Assembly: GCF_000485595.1 (NCBI RefSeq) | Contig: NW_014577409.1 | Location: forward strand, 1 to 27,770 | From: Priapulus caudatus | Lineage: Eukaryota > Priapulida > Priapulimorpha > Priapulimorphida > Priapulidae | Length of the DNA: 27,770 nucleotides | Direction of reading: 5' to 3' | Shown here: positions 19,307 to 27,770 of the stretch, piece by piece | How positions within the stretch are numbered: the first letter of the stretch is position 1 | Layout: every line of letters starts with the position of its first letter | Notes under the pieces: model-generated | What the model was told of the DNA's origin: nothing | Database searches by the model: none | What the model saw: only the letters and a program-made list of their open reading frames with translations | Program-made: the position numbers and the translations under genes

Positions 19307-19560
19307 TAAAGGTGTTTTTATTCCTCTGCTTTCTGTATTTCTTTGAAATTTTTATTTGTTTTGCATTTATTCTGTTGCGGCCGTATTCATTTGTTTTGTT
19401 ACTGTAACTTTTGTTTTATGTTCGAATTAAATATATTTCGTTTCATGTTTTGGCATTAAAATTATCATTTGTCGCTGTTATGTTCGGAAACTGACCCCAA
19501 TGAAGAAGAGAGCGGATTGTTTAAGTTTCTCAGGCCTCCGAAACCGGGTCCGTCGTTTAG

Positions 19561-20640
19561 CAGCATGCAGCTACCTATTAGACTATACAATAGATGTAAC
19601 CCAACACCCCAAGAGGATTAGGGGTACCACCGCGAGCCTTGGTAGTAACAGTTTTAGAGCATAAGCAGTTTACTTTATCGCTTATTGCCTTACAACATCA
19701 GAACCCACCCACCCAAACTTAACAGTACAGGTACACACTAAGCCACCACACCCCCCACCCCCCATACACGCCCGGAAAGGATCGGCCCGAAAGCACCCAA
19801 TACGAGCTCAATCAAGCCTCCCACGCGCGGCCATCCCCTCACCCACGCCCCTAGAAACACACTCCTCATCACAAGATCGCGAAGTACGACCTGGCCCCAC
19901 GCCCTGCTCGTCACGAAGCAAATATAGTAAAATATTGTTCTAGGAGTAATTTACTAGTATATTTTTAGGCTTACGTGAAGCTTCTAAATTGTGAAGCGAA
20001 AACAGTAGTGGAATAAATACAAGTATGAGATCCGAACAAAATACATGATTATACAATTGCTTGGCATCGTTATGCGCAGGATATTAAGTAGAGATAATTC
20101 AAAATTAAAGCAAATTCTGAGCAAATATTCTACAGTAATGACCGTATAAATAAACAGTCTTGAGTGTATATTTATAACAACAACAGGCTAGTGGCATACG
20201 GTTATGATACCGTAAAATTAATACATTAATGAATTACATATTTATCACAAGAAACTAGTATTAACAGATAGATGACAACCCAATCTAACACTTGCCAAGG
20301 CAGTACATAAAGCGAGCGGCAGTAAAAAATAACTCGGAACTAATCACACTCAACTAAATGCTATGTACAAGGTGTATCTTATTAGCAAATATATATTACT
20401 ATAATGAAAGTAACCTTAGGAAGTGGTCTCTGGCATTGAAACAACTGCGTTTAGAATAATAAATAAATATCCTTGAATAAATAGTTATCTAAAGAATAGG
20501 CAATCACATCCCCAGTGTTACAGCATCGCGAAAAAAGTAACAAGAAATGACATAATAATTAGACGTAGAGAACTAGTTAATCAATGCCCACCCCGATATG
20601 TCCTCAGATCATCTAAGAGCACTCACCTACTCCCTGTTCG
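19561..20640. other. AT-rich DNA, likely includes LINE 3' flank
   Basis: No gene was seen. The segment 19720-19910 is C-rich and different from its surroundings. From 19920 to 20640 the sequence is AT-rich and could contain the 3' untranslated region of the minus-strand LINE. No poly-A or microsatellite tail or target duplication could be fixed, so the LINE 3' end is uncertain. Confidence 0.4.
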
Positions 20641-20702
20641 CACACCCCGCATCCGCGTAATTTATACTTTTGCCTGAATGTTTAAGTAGTAGGTGTGTTT
20701 GC

Positions 20703-21165
20703 TTAATTACAGATAACAACGGGCGTTTCCCAAAGTCTTAGGACTCCAGCCGATTTAATTGATTTAAAACCAGTATTAGTTGCTACTCTAGGAGTAAAGA
20801 ATAAATTATTAGTAGAAGCTCTTGTCTGGTGATGATGAGCATCTGAAATTCTTTTAAAATAATTACAAAATAGTTCAGGGAGGATACCTGCATTGAATTT
20901 GAACATAAATTTACCTAGCTCTAAATTATAGATGTCGTTTAGTTTGAGCAGTTGCAAATCATAAAAGTAAGGGGTTGCATGTCCCTCTTTCCAGTTGGGC
21001 AATGTTGATAGTTTATACAATTTTGTTTTGAATAGTTTGTAGTGGTGTTAAAGTGGTTTTGTTAGCTGTACCCCAAGTCAAGAGCATAGATTAGAATAGG
21101 AGATAGACCAGGGCTAGTAAATAGTGCGAAGCAACTCTTGTGAAATAAAGTGTCTTAATTAGATA
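20703..21165 (-). pseudogene. LINE ORF2 C-terminal end, frameshifted
   Basis: After the long ORF2 stops at 21159, related frames resume: FISQELLRTIY near 21125, then an open stretch from 21020 with YKLSTLPNWKEGHATPYF, LQLLKLNDIYNLELGKFMF, FNAGILPELFCNYF and a TRAS...G...SIKSAG...LW end. This pattern (FMFKFNxxxLP, F, HxxxTR, GxxxLW) is the usual C-terminal region of CR1/L2-type LINE proteins. At least two frameshifts separate it from the RT domain, either from decay or from assembly error. Confidence 0.8.
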
Positions 21166-23897
21166 TAATACCAGTTGATCGTGCAATTTTTTGTTGTAAT
21201 ATGAGTAATATGATTTTTCCATGTGAGTTTATTGTCAATGAAAATTCCTAGATATTTTATACATGAGGTAGAAGGAAGGTAGTGGGTTCCCATTTTAACA
21301 CTGAAATTATTGTCCGTTTTAATCAGGTTAGAAATAATCATAAATTTAGTTTTTTGATAATTAACTGATAACATATTCGCTGCCATCCATGTGTCAATTT
21401 TTTCGATATTAGTGTTCACAGAGTGTTGAAGTACATTGAGGTTACTGTTTGACATAAATAAGTTCGTATCGTCAGCAAATAGTCTGGTACAAAAATCTGA
21501 AGCGTTAGGGAGATCATTGATATATATTAGAAAGAGTAGTGGACCCAGAGTAGATCCTTGAGGGACACCACAGGTAGTCTCAACCAAGTTTGATTTATAT
21601 GAGTTTATCGATGTATAGTGGTGACGTTTAGTTAAGTAAGATCGAAAAAAATCTAAAGCCAAACCTCTGATACCATAGTGTTCCAGTTTTGTAAGTAAGA
21701 TATTGTGGTTAACTGTATCGAAAGCTTTAGAAAGGTCCAGAAAAATGCAGCAAGTATGCAGCCGCGAGTCTAATGCATTTACAAAGTTATCAAAGATTTC
21801 AGCTGTAGCCAGTGCAGTAGAGTAATTTTTTCGAAACCCAAATTGATACTTACTAAGAACGTTATTCTGATTTAAGAATTTCGTGATGCGAGAATAAATG
21901 AGTTTTTCAAAAAATTTTGCTAATAGTGATAACAGAGAGATAGGCCGGTAGTTGGCTGGATCATTCTGTGACCCTGTTTTATGTAAAGGAATTATTTTGG
22001 CTATTTTGAGTTGATCTGGGAATATCCCACTATTTATAGAAGAATTGAACAAAGTTGTTAAGACAGGGGAAATAATATGAGAGGCTGATTTATAAAATTT
22101 AGCCGGTACTTCATCAGGCCCAGTAGCCTTGTTAATATTGATACTTTTGAAGATAGAGATGACTTCATCATTAATAATAGGAGACAAGAAAATGGAATTA
22201 GTGGCCGGATTCAATAAAAAGTTCTGAAAAGAAGTATTCGTCTTATTTATTTTACTAGACATTGACACACCAACACTTTGAAAGTAATTGTTGAATTTTT
22301 CACTAACTGCTGTTGAACCGTAATCTGTACTGTGCTCCGGTAAGTGAATTTCTGGCTTAACAGAAACTTTATTTTTTAGTTTAATTATTTCATTGATTGT
22401 GGACCATGTTTTTCTCATATTGTTTTTATTCACTTCTAGTAGATTATTATAATATTGTTTTTTAGAAATTTCTTTGATATGTGTTAACTTATTGGAGTAT
22501 TTTTTGTATAAGCGACGCATGGACTCAGTTCCTTTTAAGTAGTGAGAATGAAATAGTTTAGATTTGAATTTAATTGAGGTTCTCATACCAGCAGTGATCC
22601 ATGGTTTAGCACAAAATTTAGATTTAGTCCTAGATAAAGTTGTCAATGGTGCGTGTTTATCCAGGTTATTTTTAAATATAGCAATAAACTGGTTGAAGCC
22701 TAAATTAGGTTCAGTAGCTACAAAATTGACTAGATCCAATTCCTGTTGTAGACTATCACAAAATGATTCATGATTAAAATTTTTCATTGAACGTATGACA
22801 ATTCTCTTTTTTTGTTCTAACCTACTATGTTGTACAAGAATAAATATTGGTAAATGGTCTGAAATTTCATGTGTAATAATACCAGAGTTTATAATATTGC
22901 TAACATTGTTAGAGTAAAAATGATCAATAAGTGTTTTAGATGTTTGGGTGATACGAGTTGGTTTCGTAATTAGAGGCATAAATTGATTGGAGTAGAGCAT
23001 ATTGATGTAGTTATTTGTTTGACTGTTTGATTCTTGTTTCAAAAGATCTATGTTAAAATCGCCACAAATGTAATAGTTGTCTGAAAAATTATTAAAATTC
23101 TGTAGAATATCATTCATTTGTGATTCAAAAGGCTGTATTTCATTGTTTGGGTGTCGGTAGATGACACCAACTGTAGTTTTTTTGTTGAAATTACCTAATG
23201 TGATCCAGAGTTGCTCAGCATGCACTCCTATCAGTGATATATCCTTCCGCAAAGTGTAATTAAAATAATCTCTTATATACATCCCAACTCCTCCAGCATT
23301 GGTAGCTGAATCCTGTCTAATAAATATGTAACCAGGTATATCAATATTATAGTGCACGTTGGATCCTAGCTTTGTTTCAGAAATGGCAATTATGTCAGGA
23401 ATTTTGGCAGTATTTAATTGCGCAAGTAAATCTAGAAGATATGTAAGGTTTTTTTGTAAACTTCGTGCATTTATATGTAGAATAAATAAGTCATTTGACT
23501 TGTCCTTACCAATTAGTTGTCGAAGGGTTTCAATTTTCATATACTTACTGTTAGAATGTCTCAGATAATGGTCAGGGTCTCTATCGTCATTTTTAATAGG
23601 ATCGTATAGTTCAGAATCTGTAAGGGAAGACATTAGAGGATTGATTAGTTCAAGTAAGGGAAAAGTGGAACTTACAGTTTCTATAAAGTCATCATCATTA
23701 ATTTTCTGAAAAGGAAGAATTGTATCAATACAGGAATAGCAATAAAATGGTTCACTCGAGGTGCTCAAAAATTCAAATTGTTGTTTCGTTAAAGTTGTGC
23801 ATTTTAAGTGAGACCAAATTAGACATATATTACATAAAATAGCACATTGGTTAGCTTTACATGGTTTTAAGCATTTACTACAAGGGAAATGCACCAT
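21159..23897 (-). CDS. LINE ORF2: PHD-like finger, APE endonuclease, reverse transcriptase
   Basis: This 912-codon ORF has three domains. Residues 6-56 have C-x2-C, C-x2-C-x4-H-x2-C and C-x2-C (C6, C9, C22, C25, H30, C33, C53, C56), a PHD-type zinc finger. An APE-like endonuclease follows, with [12 protein letters not shown] (~136), [14 protein letters not shown] (~277) and SDHLPIFI (~344). Reverse transcriptase has [27 protein letters not shown] (~684), [12 protein letters not shown] (~717), [20 protein letters not shown] (~777) and the catalytic FADD box (~807). The endonuclease nicks the target and the RT copies element RNA there. The start is the first ATG, 47 bases after ORF1 stops, and places the zinc finger at the N-terminus. 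The reading ends early by a frameshift; the C-terminal end is at 20703-21165. All catalytic motifs look intact. Confidence 0.93.
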   Translation of the reverse strand: MVHFPCSKCLKPCKANQCAILCNICLIWSHLKCTTLTKQQFEFLSTSSEPFYCYSCIDTILPFQKINDDDFIETVSSTFPLLELINPLMSSLTDSELYDPIKNDDRDPDHYLRHSNSKYMKIETLRQLIGKDKSNDLFILHINARSLQKNLTYLLDLLAQLNTAKIPDIIAISETKLGSNVHYNIDIPGYIFIRQDSATNAGGVGMYIRDYFNYTLRKDISLIGVHAEQLWITLGNFNKKTTVGVIYRHPNNEIQPFESQMNDILQNFNNFSDNYYICGDFNIDLLKQESNSQTNNYINMLYSNQFMPLITKPTRITQTSKTLIDHFYSNNVSNIINSGIITHEISDHLPIFILVQHSRLEQKKRIVIRSMKNFNHESFCDSLQQELDLVNFVATEPNLGFNQFIAIFKNNLDKHAPLTTLSRTKSKFCAKPWITAGMRTSIKFKSKLFHSHYLKGTESMRRLYKKYSNKLTHIKEISKKQYYNNLLEVNKNNMRKTWSTINEIIKLKNKVSVKPEIHLPEHSTDYGSTAVSEKFNNYFQSVGVSMSSKINKTNTSFQNFLLNPATNSIFLSPIINDEVISIFKSININKATGPDEVPAKFYKSASHIISPVLTTLFNSSINSGIFPDQLKIAKIIPLHKTGSQNDPANYRPISLLSLLAKFFEKLIYSRITKFLNQNNVLSKYQFGFRKNYSTALATAEIFDNFVNALDSRLHTCCIFLDLSKAFDTVNHNILLTKLEHYGIRGLALDFFRSYLTKRHHYTSINSYKSNLVETTCGVPQGSTLGPLLFLIYINDLPNASDFCTRLFADDTNLFMSNSNLNVLQHSVNTNIEKIDTWMAANMLSVNYQKTKFMIISNLIKTDNNFSVKMGTHYLPSTSCIKYLGIFIDNKLTWKNHITHITTKNCTINWYYI

Positions 23898-23944
23898 TGG
23901 TATCTTTCAAAATTACAAGATGTACAAATTCTTCGAGAGATAAG

Positions 23945-24478
23945 TTAAGTGAAGTCCGCAGATCGGCGACGAGATTGAAGTTGCGTTAAATCGGTTTCGT
24001 TGCGAAGTTCCATAACTTCGCTTTCGTCGTTCTTCCTGCTGTAGATCCTTCCAGATCTCGTCCACAGGTGTTTGAAGACTCCATGTCGTTTCGCAGCCAG
24101 GCATTTACTGAAGAAAGCTCGACGCACCTTGGTTAGACTCTCGTTGATATAGATTTTTTCTGTCGAGGTAAATCCTAACCTGTCCGCCGACCCCACATGT
24201 CTCCTGTTGGCCATCAGTTCATTCCTTTTGTCACGTCTGACAAGTTTAGCGATTATTTTCGGCGGAGCTCCAGACCTTGGCGGTGGTAGTCTGTGTATAG
24301 TGCTGATGTCCAGCTCAGATAGATCAACTTTCATGTTTGATGCGATTGATTTTAAAATATCAATCAGGTTTTCATTTGCGACGTAAGGGATGTTGGATAT
24401 CTCAAGTAAATCTCGTCGTCCATACTGCTCTAGCTCGTCGACTTCCCTGATGGTCTCACTACTGCTTCTCTCCAGGTT
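23945..24478 (-). pseudogene. LINE ORF1 remnant (L1 ORF1p-like RNA-binding protein), 5'-truncated
   Basis: The frame is open from the junction near 24478 to the stop at 23945 (about 175 codons). It starts inside a coiled-coil-like segment (SSSETIREVDELEQYGRR), passes the classic DLLEISNIP junction, and contains DISTIHRLPPPRSGAPP, KIIAKLVRRDKRNEL and a KIYINESLTKVRRAFF segment. The ELEQYxRRxxLEIxxIP and KRxEL pattern matches the L1-ORF1p/Transposase_22-type RNA-binding fold found in ORF1 of many LINEs. The protein binds element RNA. The N-terminus is missing because the element is 5'-truncated; the first Met in the remnant (24334) is not the natural start. Confidence 0.85.
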
Positions 24479-25173
24479 GTGGATATATCTGCATTAGTTC
24501 GTCCGATTTCTTAGCCCCTAGCACACAACCTTTGCCGATCCCATGGAGTCCAGATGTGGTATCGCACCCACATACAGCATGCAGCAATGGTAGGTATGTG
24601 CATAGCCGGCTTCCTAAAATTGCACATGTCGTCTGGATGTTCCACAGTGGTCTCTTAATTGCACTCTTCTCTGACTTCATGAACAAGCTGGTACCTGGTT
24701 TATGGTGGTGGCACAAGAGCACAAGGATGTCAGTATCCTCTGCAATGACAAATGTCGTCTCGTACACGGCCATGTTCACGGCTGTCTGGACAATCAACAG
24801 ATCGGCGTCGTCTTCTGCATGAATGGTTTCGATGTCCTGTTTCCTCATCTCATCAGATAGCATGTTGATGAACTCTTGTTTGTTTGATTTGTTCATCAGG
24901 AATGTCTTCTTGTCTATCTTCAATGGTAAGTCAAGCGCTAGTTTTACTTTTGCTGACGATTGACCCGCTGCACGTCGTTGGTGTGTCACTGTCTTGATTG
25001 TTTCCTGTGAGTAGCCATCATATACAACTATTGGGTGGCCACACGTATATATGTGTTGATTATTTGTCTATACATATCCCCCTTTGACCATGGCAAACGC
25101 TGTAGAAGAGAACCACCATCTAGAACATTGCATTCTGCTTCTGGAATATTAATGTCTTGTGTCTCTGCAGAGT
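24478..25173 (-). pseudogene. FEN1/XPG-like (PIN fold) nuclease domain, 3' part of a broken gene
   Basis: Reading across one frameshift near 25030 gives LDGGSLLQRLPW (about 25115), VVYDGYSQETIKTVTHQRR (25028 downward), AEDDAD (24802-24819), VIAEDTDILVLL (~24740) and CGCDTTSGLHGIGKG (~24534-24570). The order and spacing parallel FEN1-family nucleases: VFDG near a basic RR segment, a second acidic cluster (EAEA), an EDxD pair, and GCDYxxxIxGIG leading into a helix-hairpin-helix. The acidic positions are kept. Homologous proteins occur as uncharacterised multi-copy families in marine invertebrates (from memory, no standard name known to me). The frame ends with QIYPQP and then runs into LINE sequence. 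Nuclease activity is inferred, not shown. Confidence 0.65.
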
Positions 25174-26840
25174 TTAGAAATAGCATCCGCAAGTTTTGGT
25201 TTTGTAGGAGCGTTTAGTAGGCCATGCTTTGTAAAGAGGGATGGTGGATAAAGCGACAGCTCGTATCTGAAAACCTCATTTAGATCGATATCAGTGTTAT
25301 TTGCTATGATCAGGAGTCTCTGAAAGAGCAGCTGCAGATCGACAACCAATTCCTCTCTATCGGAAATCACCTTTGCTCCCATCACTTTGACTTGGTTCTT
25401 TTTCTTGAAGACATATTTTGTAACCTGCTCGCCTTCCATGCTGGTAATGATGGACTTGCCTATATCTTTAGCCATGTGAGCGTTGGACACACTTGAAGCA
25501 ATGCCTGTTGATATGTCATACAAGTAATCGCTCTTTTTGAACGGATCATGGCTTTCAAGGTATTCAAGAATGATTGCCGTATCTGCCATATCTCGCTTTA
25601 TTGCACTTTGACTGAGTTCACTGGTCGTGTTCTTGTAGCTACTGAGCTTCTCCATCTCGGTTGTTATCTGTGCATAATCAGGCATCGTCAGCAGCCACCT
25701 TGTCCGTTGCGTCTCGTCCATCCCTCGTCCATGCGTGATTCTACGCTCTTTAGAGACTTCATTCAAACCTGCGCAATGATCAGATCTGTTGCCAAAGCAC
25801 TCCAGAATCGATCGTTACGCCTGACAAACATATTTCCACCCATGAACTCTTGGTTCAGCATGTCCTGCAGGAACAGATAGACGGACTTAGCATAACTGTT
25901 GTGCCCACTTGCTGCGAAGTATGGTAGCATTTTCTTCAGGGACTTCAGGTGAAGCATGAAGTTGCCAGTGCGTTGAGCCTTTAGGTCAGATCTCAGAAGA
26001 TCAATTGTTCTGTTCAATAACTTCCCTGTTGGTGTTGCAGATATGTCAAGCTTTGCTTTCTGGAAAAGCTGATCGAGTGCTTGGATAATATCATCATTTG
26101 TTTCAGATACATGTGTTTCATCGCCGAAAACCTCGTCAAACATCTGTAGAGCATGGGCCACTACCTGTTCGTTGGCTTCTTCTTTTGATATCTTCTTCAA
26201 AAGGACTGCGTTAAGAGCGCCATCCACCAAAGTGGCCCCTGACTGTTCTTGCATACGCCTTCCCGCTGAGCATATGTGTGACTGTGTTACCGCAAAGGCT
26301 AACTCGAGCAAGGTTGAGAAACCACTCGACTTCATGAAATGGCTAATGCTTCCGAGAAACGACATCAGTGTACGTATGGAAGGCTCTAAGTATAAGGATG
26401 GCATTGCTCATCTCTTCTTCTTGGCTGATGATCAGTTTGGCCTTCATCCAGAGAGGCTGGTCAAACGTTACTATCGGCTGGACGTTGTACTTCATACATT
26501 GATTGTTCACAAACGTTAGTGTTGAATACATGCAGCTCATGTCGGTAGGGTCTAGATCTATCATTAGAAGGAAATGGAAAAACGCCTTCCCTTGGTGCTG
26601 TCCGTGTGTTACTGCTTGCATGAAGCCCGACCAGACAGGTCTTAATCTGTGTGGATACGAGATCTTCCAAAGTAAATCAAGATGTCGTCTTGCATCTTCG
26701 GCAACTATATCTTGTATGTGTTCGTACAGAAGATTCTCACCACATTTTCCCAGCTTCCGAAACGGTAGTATTTGTAGACTTGAAGTGTGTTCTTGTAGAC
26801 TGGACTTGTCTCTGGGGATGGTACGGTCGGACTTGAATGG
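25149..26840 (-). pseudogene. N-terminal part of the nuclease-like gene, frameshifted
   Basis: Three overlapping minus-strand frames form one protein. The first (26840-26343) contains RRHLDLLWKISYPHRLRPVW, GFMQAVTHGQHQGKAFFHF, IDLDPTDMSCMYSTLTFV and PIVTFDQPLWMKA. The second (26404-25763) has LMSFLGSISHFM, GNFMLHLKSLKKMLPYFAAS, GHNSYAKSVYLFLQDM and GNMFVRRNDRFWSALATD. The third (25766-25149) has THGRGMDETQRTRWLLTMPD and a mostly helical remainder ending TKPKLADAISKL. The motifs TFDQPLWxKA, LPxFxAxxHxxYAK and RGM... are shared with a large uncharacterised invertebrate family. The joints need only one-base shifts, for example a short T-run at 25765. No Met start is visible: the frame is open to 26840, where Ty3 sequence begins. 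Confidence 0.65.
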
Positions 26841-27770
26841 TAAACACCGAGGTGGAAATTTAAATGGGGCAACAGACGCAGTGACATCTCAGGATACGTC
26901 CGAGAGGGAGGAATCATATTCTACCTTGGAACAATTGATTGCCATGAGGAGGATGAAGCGTGGTATGTACCACTAAACATATGCGGCTCAACTGTAAAAT
27001 TTAAAATAGACACGGGAGCGGACGTAACAGTAATTTCACACACCATCTGGCGATCATTGAAAAGTCACCCACACCTGATGCACAACAAGGTCAAGCTCAA
27101 CAGTCCTGGGGGCCAGCTCAAGGTTCTAGCTAGGTGCACTTACAGCTGTCATCACTCACAAGGGGAAAGGCTATACATTTCGCGTAGTCGTGATAGATGG
27201 AACAGGACCAGTCAGCCTGCTAGCCCTCGGAGTCGCAAAGAAAATGGGCCTAGTTACCCATGTAGATGAAATCTTGAGTCAGTTCAACTCAGATATTGGT
27301 CACTTAAAGACCGGACCAGTCAAGATCAGTTTGACAGCAGGTGTAACACCACTGTGTGTCACCACCGCACGAAAAGTTTCGTTTCCCCTGATTGATGCGG
27401 TAAAAACAGAAATACGGAGAATGCAGGATAGTGGAGTGATCCGTCCTGTCACTGGGCCCACCGAATGGTGTGCAGCTATGGTTCCGGTTCAGAAGAAAAA
27501 TGGTAAACTGCGCATTTGTGTTGACCTAAAAAGACTGAATAGGGCTGTTTGCAGAGCACATCACTTCCGAATCTAAGCGACATCGCTCCTAAGTTGGCTC
27601 AGTCCAACTACTTTACCAAGCTGGATGCAGCAAGTGGATTTTGGCAGATCCCCTTGGATGAAAAAAAGCCAACTGCTCACAACATTCATGACGCCGTTTG
27701 GGAGGTATGCATTCTGTCGCGTTCCCTTTGGTATTACTTCGGCGCCAGAGATCTTCCAGCGAAAAATGAC
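26838..27770 (+). mobile_element. Second Ty3-type copy: protease and start of RT, runs off window
   Basis: From TGGTAAACACCGA (26838) onward the sequence matches 11171-12080 almost base for base, with differences mostly single-base insertions or deletions. It encodes the linker after the zinc knuckle, then FYLGTIDCHEEDEAWYVPL, KFKIDTGADVTVIS (protease catalytic site, Asp codon at 27009), VIDGTGPVSLLALGVAKKMG, and RT from about 27370 (IDAVKTEIRRMQDSGVIRPV, AAMVPVQKKNGKLRICVDL). Further on it has NYFTKLDAASGFWQIPLDE and, in another frame, a PFGRYAFCRVPFG segment. It has far fewer frameshifts than the first copy (visible ones near 27130, 27565 and 27660). Gag and the zinc knuckle are absent: the copy begins abruptly next to the nuclease-like gene. 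Confidence 0.88.

Larger units (their letters stand above)
19010..19560. mobile_element. 551-bp element with ~65-bp terminal inverted repeats
   Basis: The left end starts CTAAACAACGGATCCGGTTT and the right end, on the opposite strand, starts CTAAACGACGGACCCGGTTT. Similarity continues inward for about 65 bases (TCCTGAAAAC, TAAACAAYCSGCTC, TTCTTC/TTCTCT, ATTGG), roughly 80% by eye. I could not see a clear target duplication. The interior holds telomere-like repeats and a tRNA-like promoter and has no transposase, so it is probably a non-autonomous DNA transposon or a composite. The inverted ends are seen directly; the class is not determined. Confidence 0.7.
20640..24478 (-). mobile_element. 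CR1/L2-like LINE, 5'-truncated
   Basis: The minus strand carries, in order, the back half of an ORF1 (24478-23945), 47 bases, then a long ORF2 (23897-21159) and its frameshifted C-terminal end (to 20703). APE-type endonuclease plus reverse transcriptase identifies a non-LTR retrotransposon. The 5' part, including the ORF1 start and promoter, is missing and replaced by the nuclease-like gene. The 3' boundary is approximate. Nearly intact ORF2 suggests a young insertion. The clade (CR1/L2 group) is inferred from domain composition and RT motifs. Confidence 0.85.

Noticed and set aside
19240-19310. Functional tRNA gene
   Set aside because: A and B boxes are present but the acceptor stem ends do not pair and the anticodon arm is not convincing.
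24532-24822. 96-codon plus-strand ORF, and plus-strand ORFs at 25548-25880 and 26172-26519
   Set aside because: Antisense to the nuclease-like gene, whose minus-strand frames have recognisable family motifs.

Overview
The window is nuclear DNA of an invertebrate animal, most likely marine (perhaps a mollusc or another lophotrochozoan; the phylum is a guess). The reasons are a metazoan-type gene with GT-AG introns, long CA/GT microsatellites, a CR1/L2-like LINE, Ty3-type retrotransposon pieces, several MITE-like elements, and a nuclease-like gene family that I recall as multi-copy in marine invertebrates. A 25-base N run marks a scaffold gap. Only one conventional host gene is clear.

Layout. 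1-2200: mixed-composition DNA with no recognised gene. 2770-3064: a CpG-rich patch followed by a 41-codon ORF in good start context. 3866-4325: a TTAA-flanked MITE. 4941-5298: a 150-bp tandem repeat rich in TGACCT. 5923-8974 (minus strand): the last three exons of leucine carboxyl methyltransferase 1 (LCMT1), which methylates the PP2A catalytic subunit C-terminus. Its introns hold a CA microsatellite and a large inverted duplication, one arm of which carries a 127-bp perfect foldback insertion. 8975-10400: unrecognised, pyrimidine-rich, with a 75-bp foldback element. 10395-13320 (plus): a badly frameshifted Ty3-type gag-pol that ends inside the integrase zinc-binding region. 13986-14010: gap, then a degenerate CAG array. 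15498-15690: GT microsatellite. 16450-18830: a 2.4-kb C/A-rich cryptic satellite studded with GTACGTGC. 19010-19560: a 551-bp terminal-inverted-repeat element enclosing telomere-like repeats and a tRNA-derived promoter. 20640-24478 (minus): a LINE with an ORF1 remnant and a 912-codon PHD finger/endonuclease/reverse transcriptase ORF. 24478-26840 (minus): a broken gene whose C-terminal part has the motif order of a FEN1/XPG-like nuclease, cut by the LINE. 26838-27770 (plus): a second, better preserved copy of the same Ty3 pol.

How it fits together. LCMT1 is the only evident housekeeping gene and its intron splice sites are intact, although an in-frame TGA precedes a tail that still looks conserved. 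Almost everything else is mobile or repetitive DNA. The two Ty3 copies differ largely by single-base insertions and deletions, which suggests that part of the frameshifting is assembly error and not natural decay. The most interesting items are the nuclease-like gene, the foldback insertion proven by an empty paralogous site, and the satellite.
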